A stretch of 64,000 nt of DNA from Algoriphagus oliviformis. Lineage in GTDB: Bacteria > Bacteroidota > Bacteroidia > Cytophagales > Cyclobacteriaceae. Below are positions 1-10,371 of this stretch, one piece after another. The stretch lies in the NCBI RefSeq assembly GCF_017254915.1, contig NZ_JAFKCT010000007.1, positions 213,775 through 277,774 on the forward strand, read 5' to 3'. A program made the translations under genes and the position numbers. Under the pieces are notes generated by a model. It searched no databases. It was not told the origin of the DNA and worked only from the letters and a program-made list of their open reading frames with translations. Numbering within the stretch: the stretch's first letter is position 1; every line of letters starts with the position of its first letter.

Positions 1-1041
1 TGCACGGCGGAGTGCCCCTCCAACGTGGACATGGCCAGCATGAAGGCGGAGTTCCTCTACCAATACCAAAAATCGAACGGGGTGCCGCTTCGCTCTCGGG
101 CTTTTGCTTATATCAACGAGCTCAATGAATTGGGGTCGCTGGTGCCGGGAGTAGCTAATTTCTTCCTGAATAACTCCCTGACCGGAGGCGTGATGAAGTC
201 CCTGCTGAACGTAGCTCCAGACCGAAATCTTCCCGAAATCAGTCCGGTCAGCCTCCGAAAGTGGTACAAGCGAAACTACGAAACCCTGCCCGGACTGGCC
301 AAGCCGATCAAGACGGTCTATTTCTTCGTAGACGAATTCACCAACCACAACGATACCCAGATCGGGATCAAGGCGATTTCTTTGCTGAAAAAGCTCGGCT
401 ACGAGGTGAAGGTGGTCGATCACGAGGAAAGCGGCCGCTCTGCGCTGTCCAAGGGACTTTTGCCGAAGGCGAAAAAACACGCTGAGGCCAATGTCCGGAT
501 TTTTTCCAAGCTGGTAGATGGAAATCGCCCACTGATTGGGCTAGAGCCTTCCGCGATCCTTTCCTTCCGGGATGAGTATCCGCGCATCGTGGGTCAGGAG
601 CTGGTCGAGTCTGCCAAGAAGCTCAAGTTCCATGTGAAGTTGATCGACGAGTTTTTGGCGCAGGAGGCTGCGGCGGGATTTATCCGCGCGGATCAGTTTA
701 CCAGCAAGCCGCAGAAGATCAAGCTGCATGGACACTGCCACCAGAAGGCGCTTTCGTCGGTGGTTTGGACGCAGCGACTGCTTTCCATTCCGGAGCATTA
801 TACGGTGGAAACCATCCCAAGCGGTTGCTGCGGCATGGCGGGAAGCTTTGGCTACGAGGCCGAGCACTACGAGGTCTCCCAGCAGGTCGGCGAACTGGTG
901 CTTTTCCCAGCCGTGAGAAAGGCCGAAGCGGACACCCTGATCGCCGCTCCCGGCACGTCCTGCCGCCATCAGATTGCGGACGGAACCGGCCGCAAAGCCA
1001 AGCATCCCGTGGAGATTCTCTGGGAAGCGCTGAATGTGTGA
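1..1041 (+). CDS. Fe-S/FAD-linked oxidoreductase, C-terminal part (5' truncated by window)
   Basis: The frame is open from base 1, so only the C-terminal ~346 residues are present. The first residues read CTAECPSNVD, the end of a 4Fe-4S ferredoxin motif. A cysteine-rich (CCG-type) domain of the GlpC / glycolate-oxidase Fe-S subunit family follows, with GHCHQKAL near residue 244 of the visible part and SGCCGMAGSFGYE about 30 residues later. In Bacteroidota this arrangement is usually the C-terminus of a large fusion of an FAD-binding (D-lactate / D-2-hydroxyglutarate dehydrogenase-like) domain with an Fe-S domain, which passes electrons from 2-hydroxyacid oxidation to the respiratory chain. 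The substrate cannot be told from this fragment. The start lies outside the window. Confidence 0.85.
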   Translation, partial: CTAECPSNVDMASMKAEFLYQYQKSNGVPLRSRAFAYINELNELGSLVPGVANFFLNNSLTGGVMKSLLNVAPDRNLPEISPVSLRKWYKRNYETLPGLAKPIKTVYFFVDEFTNHNDTQIGIKAISLLKKLGYEVKVVDHEESGRSALSKGLLPKAKKHAEANVRIFSKLVDGNRPLIGLEPSAILSFRDEYPRIVGQELVESAKKLKFHVKLIDEFLAQEAAAGFIRADQFTSKPQKIKLHGHCHQKALSSVVWTQRLLSIPEHYTVETIPSGCCGMAGSFGYEAEHYEVSQQVGELVLFPAVRKAEADTLIAAPGTSCRHQIADGTGRKAKHPVEILWEALNV

Positions 1042-1079
1042 GTGATTTGAGGTTTGAAATTCGAGATTGCGCTGGTCGG

Positions 1080-1496
1080 CTATGGGAGGGAGGAGATCAG
1101 CTCTGTGGGTGTGAGGATCGGAAGATGGGGTTTTGACATTTTCAGAAATCCTTTGTCGCTGGTGACGATTCCTTGGATTCCGTTGGAAAGGCAAATGAAA
1201 AAATGGATGGCATTCTCGATGTCGTCATGTGGCGATTCCACTGCGCTCATTATGTCCATCTTTGTCCCCTCGATCAGCTGAAACCTGCGACAGATCACTC
1301 CGACGATTTCCTTGGTAACCTGAGTTCCTTTGGCTTGCGCCAAATAGTAGGCACAGGTCTGGATCACTGAGGTCGTCACAAATCCAGTGATTTTCCCTTG
1401 GTCTACTTTTTCGAAAAGTGAGTTTACGGCCGATTGATTGGGGCTTCTTTCGAGGAAAAAGTCAAGGATCGTATTGACATCAAAGAAGATCCTCAT
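1080..1496 (-). CDS. PIN-domain toxin of a type II toxin-antitoxin pair
   Basis: A protein of 138 residues starting MRIFFDVNTILDFF. The early Asp in FFDVN, the central acidic residues and the late TSDKGF motif fit the metal-binding acidic residues of PIN-domain ribonucleases (VapC-like toxins). The ATG at 1496 is chosen because translation from the more upstream ATG at 1544 would add a basic, low-complexity leader lying inside the antitoxin gene. The gene overlaps the end of the RHH antitoxin gene by 17 bp, the usual coupling for such pairs. By family it should cleave RNA when free of its antitoxin; the target is unknown. Confidence 0.85.
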   Translation of the reverse strand: MRIFFDVNTILDFFLERSPNQSAVNSLFEKVDQGKITGFVTTSVIQTCAYYLAQAKGTQVTKEIVGVICRRFQLIEGTKMDIMSAVESPHDDIENAIHFFICLSNGIQGIVTSDKGFLKMSKPHLPILTPTELISSLP

Positions 1497-1752
1497 AACC
1501 CCATTTTTTTGCTTTCGCCTTGTAGTACTCTTCTTTCCAGTCATAATCCTCGGGGAATTCTACCTTGGATTTTGGCAAAGACTTCATGTACTCTACCAGC
1601 GTCATGCCATTTGGCAAGGTAGCGGGAGGCTTGAGCAGGGCGCGAAAGTGGTCTTGAACCAAGTCAGAAAGGCTTCTATCCTTCGTTTCGGCGTATTTCT
1701 TGATTTTCTCCAGCAAGTCTTCCTCGATGGTGATGTTGAGTCGCTTTTTCAT
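1480..1752 (-). CDS. Ribbon-helix-helix antitoxin (DUF6364-like)
   Basis: A protein of 90 residues. The start MKKRLNITIEEDLLEKIKKY followed by AETKDRSLSDLVQDHF is a ribbon-helix-helix DNA-binding fold; the C-terminal half (KSKVEFPEDYDWKEEYYKAK) is the acidic/aromatic tail that would wrap the toxin. The ATG at 1752 is preferred to 1830 because conservation-like sequence begins there and the upstream stretch holds a likely operator. It lies directly upstream of and overlaps the PIN toxin gene. Antitoxins of this type normally repress their own promoter. Confidence 0.82.
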   Translation of the reverse strand: MKKRLNITIEEDLLEKIKKYAETKDRSLSDLVQDHFRALLKPPATLPNGMTLVEYMKSLPKSKVEFPEDYDWKEEYYKAKAKKWGYEDLL

Positions 1753-1754
1753 AA

Positions 1755-1784
1755 TATGCGCATTCTGTCTTGAATATACGCATA
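1755..1784. promoter_or_regulatory. Inverted repeat upstream of the RHH/PIN operon, possible autoregulatory operator
   Basis: TATGCG at 1755-1760 is repeated in inverted orientation as CGCATA at 1779-1784, beginning 3 bp from the antitoxin start codon. RHH antitoxins bind such short inverted repeats over their own promoter. The role is inferred from position and symmetry only. Confidence 0.4.
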
Positions 1785-2140
1785 GACCGCTGTTTTTGGT
1801 TCCGGCTCGCGTGAAGCTCACTAGTGTCATGTTAACTCTGAATTGACCTTTCGACTTCGTAACTCCCGTTACTCAGGTGCTCAAGGTGACACCGGCGTGT
1901 CAGGTCGAGCGGAGTCGAGACCCTATTCACACGACAAATAACACTTAACATACCACTAGTTCTATGGGGACGGAAGAATCTCTTGCCGGGGGCTTTAGCC
2001 CCTGGCAGACAGTATCCAATCAGCAAGACAAGTCCCGCAGGGATGTGGTGAAATCCGACAAACGGGATTCGGTTCCTTGTCTGAAAAGAAGATTTCTTTG
2101 GTTAAATTCGGGAGAAGAGGTTAATCAGGAGAGTTTGGCC
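1785..2140. repeat. Intergenic region with short interspersed repeat modules
   Basis: About 350 bp without a convincing gene. It contains a Bacteroidota-type palindromic module at 1903-1922 (GGTCGAGCGGAGTCGAGACC) and a related CTTTCGACTTCG tract near 1852, both resembling modules seen at 9323, 11951 and 57390. A GGGGCTTTAGCCCC hairpin lies near 1989-2002. Nothing here looks translated. Confidence 0.45.
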
Positions 2141-2749
2141 ATGAAAGAATACAGAATCCCCCAGAAGGAGAAGTTCAATTTGGATACTTTCGGCGAGTCC
2201 GAGCGGGCAGTCTATTCCTATGCGGATTACCTCAGATGGGACTTTGAGGAAATCGTCGAATTGATCAAAGGGAAGGTATTCACGAAAGCCCCGGCACCCA
2301 ATCGTCGGCATCAGGAGGTTTCTGGAAATATAGTTGGAAGTCTATTCAATTTTCTCAGAAACCAGCCCTGTAAGGTATATGCAGCCCCTTTCGATGTCAG
2401 GTTTTCAAAAAATCCCGAGTTTTCAAAAATCGATTCAGTCGTCCAGCCCGATATTTCCGTGATCTGCGATCCTTCCAAACTGGATGATAAGGGCTGTTTT
2501 GGTGCGCCGGATCTGATCGTGGAGATCATTTCTCCGGGGAATAGCCGGGTCGAGCTCCAAAACAAATACGACTTGTATGAGGAGTTTGGCGTGCGGGAGT
2601 ACTGGATCGTGCATCCTACGGATTGCACGCTCTTGATCTACACTTTGATCGAGGGGAGATTTCAGCCTTCCCGACTTTTTACCTCCGGCGACCGGGTTAC
2701 CTCCACGGTACTGCCCGGCTTTTCACTGGGTTTAGAGGGGATTTTGTAG
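2141..2749 (+). CDS. Uma2 family (DUF820) endonuclease-like protein
   Basis: A protein of 202 residues starting MKEYRIPQKEKF. It has the Uma2/DUF820 pattern: Y-x-D-Y-L-R-W near the N-terminus, VQPDISVICDPSKLDDKGCFGAPDLIVEIISPG in the middle (the D and E-x-x-S-P of the PD-(D/E)XK-like core) and YDLYEEFGVREYWIVHP. The ATG at 2141 is chosen because the upstream extension crosses repeat sequence. Uma2 proteins are predicted nucleases abundant in cyanobacteria and Bacteroidota; their in vivo role is unknown. It stands alone here. Confidence 0.85.
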   Translation: MKEYRIPQKEKFNLDTFGESERAVYSYADYLRWDFEEIVELIKGKVFTKAPAPNRRHQEVSGNIVGSLFNFLRNQPCKVYAAPFDVRFSKNPEFSKIDSVVQPDISVICDPSKLDDKGCFGAPDLIVEIISPGNSRVELQNKYDLYEEFGVREYWIVHPTDCTLLIYTLIEGRFQPSRLFTSGDRVTSTVLPGFSLGLEGIL

Positions 2750-2927
2750 GGGTGGAAAAGTCTTTTTCGGAGATGAGCTGGTTTTTTGAGTTCTTTTTAG
2801 AATGGAAAAAGTGAAACCTGTCTTTTTAAAGTCAGAAGTTTCTAGTAGATTCAGGGCATAACACGGGGGAGATAGGAGAGATGGGCGCAATTGCGCCGAT
2901 TTTATGTTGCGGAGCATTTAAAAAAAA

Positions 2928-3078
2928 GTGTATATCCGCAATCTTGCCAGTGAGCGAATTTGTTTTTTCACTCGGGCTGGAAGACCGATGACGGAAGACC
3001 GAAGTAGGGCAAAGTTTAGAGTTTAGCTTTCTTTTGCAGAGACAAGATTATATAATGGTAGAAAAGCGGACAATCAGA
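2928..3078 (+). repeat. MITE-like interspersed repeat, copy A (9-bp target duplication)
   Basis: A 151-bp element with degenerate ends (GTGTATATCCGC on the left, GCGGACAATCAGA on the right). Its left arm CAATCTTGCCAGTGAGC and its core GACCGAAGTAGGGCAAAG match copies B, C and D. It is flanked on both sides by TAAAAAAAA (2919-2927 and 3079-3087), which fits a 9-bp target-site duplication, though this sequence is of low complexity. The right end lies 25 bp before the DUF3825 gene start. Confidence 0.75.
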
Positions 3079-3102
3079 TAAAAAAAACTAAGAATATAAA
3101 AC

Positions 3103-4293
3103 ATGGCAGCAACTTCAAACAAGTTCGGAATCTTCAATTTTGGTTTTATTGAAAATAACCGAACCTTCATTGATGAGATTAACAGAATGGTCAAAAATGG
3201 AGCAACACAAGCAGAATTCAAGACTTTTAATATTGCTTTTTACAACGCTTTTCAAAACGGTGAGTTGAGATACCTAGACAAAAAAGGTAATGTAAGCAAG
3301 GAGTCTGATTCCTTCTATGCCATATACTCAACTGGATTTATTAATCAAGAAGATCAAGAGATCATTGCCTACTTCTATCGAATTCGTCCGGACAAAAATT
3401 GGACAGGAATTTATTTTACTGTCGAGTCCGCACTGACAAAAGAGATTAAAAAGAATTTATTGTTCCGCATTGGAAATATCATTTTTGATGAATGGAATGA
3501 AGGTTTTCAATTCCTTGAAGAGTTAAGCCAAAAGACAATACCTGAAAAATGGTCATATCAGAACCACGAGTCAGGAATCCCTCATCCAATATTAAAATCA
3601 TTCATCGAAAACACTTTTGAGAAACTTTTAAGAGACAAGTCTCAAGCAAAGTTGATAATTAGTGACGATAGGAAATTTGCGATTTTTAATTCAGGACTTC
3701 TAGACAAGTTTTTTCACGATATTTATATCATTTTAGAGTTGAGAGATCAAAACGGAGAAATTGAATACTTCAACCCCTTTATAATGAAGAGCCTCTCCGA
3801 CCTATCAAAAAGAAAATTTCAAAAAGATGGTGTTTTACTCAACCATCCAGACCGCCTACCTGATAGCATCGATTTTTTCTCTGATATTAAAGAAGTTACT
3901 TTTAATAATTCCATACCTATAGATAGAAGCTACGATAAGTTTACGCACATAATCGAAGAAAGAATTGATCGCTTTCCTAAGGATTATCAAAAAAAGGACA
4001 CAACCGAATTAGCAAGAATATTGGATAACTCAATAAATTATGCCAAATCTATGGCAAAGAGAAATTACAAACTTGTTGTTCCTCAGTACAGACCCCAGTC
4101 CGATAAACTCCAATTGTTGATGCCTATTTATTTAAGCGGTTCCTTTGCCAAACAGCCTGATTTTGCATTAGTTCTTGATTTGGAAGATGGGCTATATACC
4201 CCTGAAACTATTTTGCCTTTGGACGCTGCGTATCAAAATGCTAGACTTATTGCAAAACCAGACGACTTTTGGTTAAACCCTGATGACATATAA
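3103..4293 (+). CDS. DUF3825 domain-containing protein
   Basis: A protein of 396 residues. The C-terminal ~240 residues follow the DUF3825 pattern: a helical HPILKSFIENTFEKLL segment, the FAIFNSGLLD strand, DRSYDKFTHIIEERIDRFP, an RNYKLVVPQY motif and a closing ETILPLDAAYQNARLIAKPD. The N-terminal part holds strand motifs like that of the domain (KFGIFNFGF, YAIYSTGFI), which suggests an internal partial duplication. The function of DUF3825 is not known; it is sometimes fused to RNA-binding domains. The gene is much richer in A+T than its neighbours, is preceded by a mobile repeat and has an A-rich ribosome-binding region, so horizontal acquisition is likely. Confidence 0.75.
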   Translation: MAATSNKFGIFNFGFIENNRTFIDEINRMVKNGATQAEFKTFNIAFYNAFQNGELRYLDKKGNVSKESDSFYAIYSTGFINQEDQEIIAYFYRIRPDKNWTGIYFTVESALTKEIKKNLLFRIGNIIFDEWNEGFQFLEELSQKTIPEKWSYQNHESGIPHPILKSFIENTFEKLLRDKSQAKLIISDDRKFAIFNSGLLDKFFHDIYIILELRDQNGEIEYFNPFIMKSLSDLSKRKFQKDGVLLNHPDRLPDSIDFFSDIKEVTFNNSIPIDRSYDKFTHIIEERIDRFPKDYQKKDTTELARILDNSINYAKSMAKRNYKLVVPQYRPQSDKLQLLMPIYLSGSFAKQPDFALVLDLEDGLYTPETILPLDAAYQNARLIAKPDDFWLNPDDI

Positions 4294-4443
4294 GAAAATC
4301 GGGCCACAACATTGTATAAAAATAGTGCGGGCTGAACGACTAAAATTGAGCATTTTTACTCCTAAAAGACTTTACCGCAAGCTGACAGTGAATCGTCCCG
4401 AAATCTAGAACTAAGCTTATATTTGACTATCGTGAGTGAATAG

Positions 4444-4472
4444 AAAAAAGGACGAGCAATCGTCCTTTTTTT
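4444..4472. terminator. Bidirectional rho-independent terminator
   Basis: A 12-bp perfect stem (AAAAAAGGACGA / TCGTCCTTTTTT) around a GCAA loop, with A and T tracts on the two sides. It lies between the convergent DUF3825 gene and priA and can serve both. Confidence 0.85.
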
Positions 4473-4565
4473 GTCGTTTCTCTAAGAACCTCCAAGATTT
4501 TTTGCTTTTGAAAACTCCGGTTAGTGGGGGGCTCGTGCAGAATTTTGATCTCTAAAGCACTCACC

Positions 4566-7085
4566 TCAACTCGGATCCACATCCACCACCCAACGCACCG
4601 AGCGGAATTCGGGGCGGGATTGGAGCTCCTCCAGGATCTTGCCGAGGCTTTCTTTGAAGGTCGCCTGCGTATCTCCCGAGCGATCCAGTTTGATCATGCT
4701 TTCAAACTGGTATTGGTTTTTGATCCGGGCTATGATGCCTTTTTCCGGGCCGAGGACGATCTTTTTGACGGGAATATTGGCCATCTCGCGATGCAGGGCA
4801 TGGGCGGCCTTCTCCGACACCTTGAAGTCCGCATGCCTGGTGGTGATCTTCACCAGCTTCACGTAGGGCGGATAGTAAAACTTCTTCCGCTCGATCATCT
4901 CCTGCCGGAAAAACTCATAATACTCGCCCCGGATCACCCGCTCAAAGAGCTCGTTGTCGGGATTTCTGGACTGGATCACCACTTGCCCTTTCACATCCCG
5001 TCGTCCGGCTCGCCCGGCGACCTGCGTGATCTGCTGGTAGGCGCGTTCCCCTGCCCGGAAGTCCGGGAAGTTCAAGATCCGATCCCCATCCCAGATCCCC
5101 ACGACGGTGACTTTGCCAAAGTCCAGGCCCTTGGTGATCATCTGCGTGCCCACCAGGATGTCGATCTGCCCCGCCCCAAACTCGTCCAGCAAGCGCTGGT
5201 AGCCGTATTTGTTGCGGGTCGTGTCCAAGTCCATCCGGCCCATTCTCGCCTCGGGGAAAAGCAGGCTCAGCGACTCCTCTATCCGCTCCGTGCCCATGCC
5301 TTGGGTGCTCAGTTGCGAACTTCCGCAGGCTGGGCAGCTCTGGGGGATTTTCTCCTTGTACCCGCAGTAGTGGCAGCGCAGCTCCTCGGCAAACTGATGA
5401 TACGTCAGGCTCACGTCGCACTGCACGCAGTCGCCCGTCCAGCCGCAGTCCTCGCACTGTACGTAGGGGGAGTAGCCGCGGCGGTTTTGGAAGATGATCA
5501 CCTGCTCCTGCCGGTCGAGCGCGGCTTGGATTTTCTCCCGCATCATTCGGGTCGAGTCCAGCTTGAGCAGGTTCTTTTTCCGGTCAGCGGAGAGATCTGC
5601 CAGCTGGTACTCCGGCAGATGCGCGTCTCCAAAACGGTGGCTGATCTCAGTCAGGCCATATTTCCCTTGGGCGGCATTGTAGTAGGACTCAAAGGAAGGC
5701 GTGGCCGAACCCAGCAGCGTCCGCGCCTGATGGAAATAGGCTAGCATGATCGCCGCATCCCGGGCATGGAAGCGCGGCGCGGGATCAAACTGCTTGTAGC
5801 TGGGCTCATGCTCCTCGTCCACGATGATCAGGCCGAGGCTATCGAAGGGCAGGAAAATCGAAGACCGCACGCCCACGACAAAGGAAAACCGCCCGCTGAT
5901 CACCCCGTTCCACACTTCCACGCGCTCATTGTCCGAGTACTTGGAGTGGTACACGCCCATCTGGGAGCCAAAGACCTGCCGAAGCCGCCCCACGATCTGG
6001 GTCGTGAGCGCGATCTCGGGCAAAAGCATCAGCACCTGGGAGCCGCTGTCGAGGACTTCCTGGATGAGTTTGATGTAGATCTCCGTCTTGCCGCTGCCGG
6101 TCACGCCGTGGAGCAGGACGGTTTGTTTGGTTTCAAAGTGGGTTTTGATCTCCCCCAAAGCCGTCTGCTGGGAGCTGGAAAGCTCGTAGGCTTCCCGTAC
6201 GGCCTTCTCATCTTCGATGCGGTTGACCACATGCTTGAAGGATTCGAAGACGCCGTTTTTGATCAGTGTCTTGAGCGAGCTTTCGGAGTCGCCCTCCTCC
6301 AGGAGACTGGCTTTGTCTATGCCCCGCTCGTTCAGTTTGGGGTTTTGGAAGACGGGCACATCGCGGAGGAATTTCAGCAGGATGGATTCTTGCTTGGCTT
6401 TTCCCTGAACCGCTTCGAAAACGGCCTGGATGGCGTTTTTGTCCGCGGCGATCTCGGGAAGTAGCCGGACGCGCGTCTCCACTTTCGGGGTGTATTTTTC
6501 CTGGACTTTTTCAAAAATCAGGATCGCCTCCTTCGCCACCAAACTCTTCAGGATGGGGTGGACGCTCTTGATTCCAAGGATTTTTTCGCAGTCCTCGTAG
6601 CTGAGTTCGGGCTTGTTTTCCAGCGCCTCGAGGATCTTTTCCTCCCGCACGTCGAGCGGATATTTGTTCGTTTCCGGGTCGAAATTCGGGTTGAGCTGGA
6701 TCTTGCTTTCGGAGGAAAGCCGAAGTCCGGAGGGCAAGGCCGCAAACATCACCTCGCCGATGTGGCAGAAGTAGTACTCGGCCATCCACACCCAAAAGCG
6801 GATTTGCAGCGGATTGACGCTGGGCTGGTCGTCGAGGATGTCGAGGATGGGCTTGGCCTCGTAGGCCTGGGGAGGCTTGTTGTGCACCTTGCCGATGATG
6901 CCGGTGAGGACTTTTTTCTTGCCAAACTGCACGATCACCCGCTGGCCGATCTGGATCTGCGGCTTGAGCAGGGGCGGGATTTTGTAGGTAAACATCCGCG
7001 GGATCGGCACGGGCAGGACGATGTCGGCGAAGTTGTTTCCGCTGCTTTTCTCCAAAAAATCCTGATCTCCAAAAAGGCTTTCCAC
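4566..7085 (-). CDS. priA: Primosomal protein N' (replication restart helicase PriA)
   Basis: A protein of 839 residues. The N-terminal DNA-binding domain (FADIVLPVPIPRMFTYKIP) is followed by a superfamily 2 helicase core with Walker A GVTGSGKTE, DEEH Walker B and LLGSATPSFES motif III. Then come the paired zinc-binding cysteine sets (CEDCGWTGDCVQCD and CHYCGY...CPACGS) and GTQMITKGLDF plus QVAGRAGR of motifs V/VI. PriA reloads the replisome at stalled forks. The start is GTG at 7085, 4 bp after the stop of the upstream gene, implying translational coupling. No in-frame ATG fits before the conserved N-terminus. Confidence 0.97.
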   Translation of the reverse strand: MESLFGDQDFLEKSSGNNFADIVLPVPIPRMFTYKIPPLLKPQIQIGQRVIVQFGKKKVLTGIIGKVHNKPPQAYEAKPILDILDDQPSVNPLQIRFWVWMAEYYFCHIGEVMFAALPSGLRLSSESKIQLNPNFDPETNKYPLDVREEKILEALENKPELSYEDCEKILGIKSVHPILKSLVAKEAILIFEKVQEKYTPKVETRVRLLPEIAADKNAIQAVFEAVQGKAKQESILLKFLRDVPVFQNPKLNERGIDKASLLEEGDSESSLKTLIKNGVFESFKHVVNRIEDEKAVREAYELSSSQQTALGEIKTHFETKQTVLLHGVTGSGKTEIYIKLIQEVLDSGSQVLMLLPEIALTTQIVGRLRQVFGSQMGVYHSKYSDNERVEVWNGVISGRFSFVVGVRSSIFLPFDSLGLIIVDEEHEPSYKQFDPAPRFHARDAAIMLAYFHQARTLLGSATPSFESYYNAAQGKYGLTEISHRFGDAHLPEYQLADLSADRKKNLLKLDSTRMMREKIQAALDRQEQVIIFQNRRGYSPYVQCEDCGWTGDCVQCDVSLTYHQFAEELRCHYCGYKEKIPQSCPACGSSQLSTQGMGTERIEESLSLLFPEARMGRMDLDTTRNKYGYQRLLDEFGAGQIDILVGTQMITKGLDFGKVTVVGIWDGDRILNFPDFRAGERAYQQITQVAGRAGRRDVKGQVVIQSRNPDNELFERVIRGEYYEFFRQEMIERKKFYYPPYVKLVKITTRHADFKVSEKAAHALHREMANIPVKKIVLGPEKGIIARIKNQYQFESMIKLDRSGDTQATFKESLGKILEELQSRPEFRSVRWVVDVDPS

Positions 7086-7089
7086 TAAA

Positions 7090-9117
<2,028 letters not shown>

Positions 9118-9119
9118 AG

Positions 9120-9171
9120 AGTTGGAAGGTTGAAAGGTGGTAAAGTTGGAAGGTTGTAAAGTGGGAAAGTG
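9120..9171. repeat. Short tandem repeat, two ~24-bp units
   Basis: AGTTGGAAGGTTG-type units occur twice in a row (9120-9143 and 9144-9167) just upstream of the DUF255 gene start. The rest of 9172-9322 contains a C5/G5 hairpin (CCCCCTTTTCCAAAGGGGG) and no gene. Confidence 0.5.
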
Positions 9172-9322
9172 GCCTTCGGTACGGTCCGGCTAGCTCACCG
9201 GCCGAGCTTGGGGATCTGGTGGGAAATTTGGTAAATCATCAAGTTTCTTTTGGCCGACTCCCCCTTTTCCAAAGGGGGCAGGGGGATTAATTTAATAAAG
9301 CTGAGACATAGCGACCTAGAGT

Positions 9323-9350
9323 GTCACCCTGAGCGAAGTCGAAGGGTGAC
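9323..9350. repeat. Palindromic repeat module forming the 3' end of the GSCFA gene
   Basis: GTCACCCT at 9323-9330 and AGGGTGAC at 9343-9350 are perfect inverted repeats around GAGCGAAGTCGA. The same core (CTGAGCGAAGTCGAAG) occurs inside the MITE-like copy at 57390, and related ones near 1903 and 11951. The module encodes the last eight residues and the stop codon of the minus-strand GSCFA gene. Confidence 0.7.
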
Positions 9351-10301
9351 CTCCTCGATCTCCTTGGAAAAATCGAATTGGCCGTTCAATCGTTCCAGCT
9401 TTTCCAAAAGCTTTCTGAGAAACTTGCCGTGGGCTTCCGTGTCGGGATTGAAAGGCCGGTGGGCTAGCTCCAGACCGATTTTTTCGATTTCGGTGACGCT
9501 CTTTTGCGTTTCCGGTGAAAAGTGCGTTTCCCGCCACCGCTTCCAAATGTAGTCTTCGGCTTCCTCGCTGGGGTGGATCAGGTCGGGTTTGTAAAAGCGA
9601 TAGTCCCGCAGCTCGTCCATCATCACCTCATAGGCTGGGAAGTAGCTGACCTGCGCAAACTTTGCCTCCAACCTCCCGCAGAGCACGCGCAGGAGACTTT
9701 TGCTGAGCTGGTTTTCGGCCACGCCGTCCTTGATATGGCGCACCGGGCTGACAGTCAGGATCACTTGAAGTCTGGGGTTTTCTTCGTGGATTTTTTCCAG
9801 CACAGCCTCCATCTCCGCCTGCATTTCCTTGAGCTCGGTCAGTCTTTTGGCAAACAACTTTTGGGGCTGCTTGTGGCAGTTGGCGACGCGGCCAAGCTCC
9901 TGATGCTCGTAGAGCCAAGCCGTACCCAGGGTCAAAATCAGGAAATCGCCGGTTTGCAGGTAGGCTTGCATCTCTCGGACTTTGGCCTGAAAGGAGGAAG
10001 CCAGCGCCTCTGCCGACTTTTCCCGAAGATCCGAATGGGCGCTGTAATGCAGATACAGCCCATCCCGCTCCAGGATTCCCGTCGGATTGATTGGCTCGCC
10101 AGACAGGCTTTGGCTAATCAAGTCCACCAGACTGAGCGGATGGAAGATGGTGCCAAAGGGATTGACGAGGATGTCAAACTTGGCGTTCCGCATCTTCATC
10201 CCGATGGTCTGCGCAAAGCAGGAGCCCAAGCTCAGGATCTTGGCGCTATGGGGGATGGGGGAAGCGGAAGCGGGAATCGGAAAATCTATAGACCAGCGCA
10301 T
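9324..10301 (-). CDS. GSCFA domain-containing protein
   Basis: A protein of 325 residues starting MRWSIDFPIPAS. The LSLGSCFAQTIGMKM motif near residue 25 names the family and resembles the catalytic GDS block of SGNH hydrolases; LILTLGTAWLYE and VILTVSPVRHIKDG follow, with a late LIHPSEEAEDYIW that could hold the Asp/His pair. Members are predicted esterases/acyl hydrolases of unknown substrate, common in Bacteroidota and proteobacteria. The start at 10301 is preferred since the eight residues upstream are not family-like. The last residues (VTLRLRSG) come from an inserted palindromic repeat. Confidence 0.85.
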   Translation of the reverse strand: MRWSIDFPIPASASPIPHSAKILSLGSCFAQTIGMKMRNAKFDILVNPFGTIFHPLSLVDLISQSLSGEPINPTGILERDGLYLHYSAHSDLREKSAEALASSFQAKVREMQAYLQTGDFLILTLGTAWLYEHQELGRVANCHKQPQKLFAKRLTELKEMQAEMEAVLEKIHEENPRLQVILTVSPVRHIKDGVAENQLSKSLLRVLCGRLEAKFAQVSYFPAYEVMMDELRDYRFYKPDLIHPSEEAEDYIWKRWRETHFSPETQKSVTEIEKIGLELAHRPFNPDTEAHGKFLRKLLEKLERLNGQFDFSKEIEEVTLRLRSG

Positions 10302-10325
10302 GGATGAAGGTACAACAAAAAACAA

Positions 10326-10347
10326 AAGGCATCCCGAAAGATGCCTT
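10326..10347 (-). terminator. Rho-independent terminator of the VOC-DUF1801-DUF1835 operon
   Basis: An 8-bp perfect stem AAGGCATC / GATGCCTT with a 6-nt loop. Read on the minus strand it is followed by a T-rich tail (TTTTGTTTTTTG). It separates the DUF1835 gene from the GSCFA gene. A 12-bp match to the MITE terminal repeat (GCGGATAATCAT, 10350-10361) sits next to it. Confidence 0.75.
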
Positions 10348-10371
10348 GGAGCGGATAATCATATATTTCTG

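Noticed and set aside
4524..7088. Long plus-strand open frames opposite priA
   Set aside because: They are antisense to an intact priA and have no family-like motifs; they result from high third-position GC on the coding strand.
9120..9171. Tandem repeat as a CRISPR array
   Set aside because: Only two directly adjacent units without spacers; no cas genes in the window.
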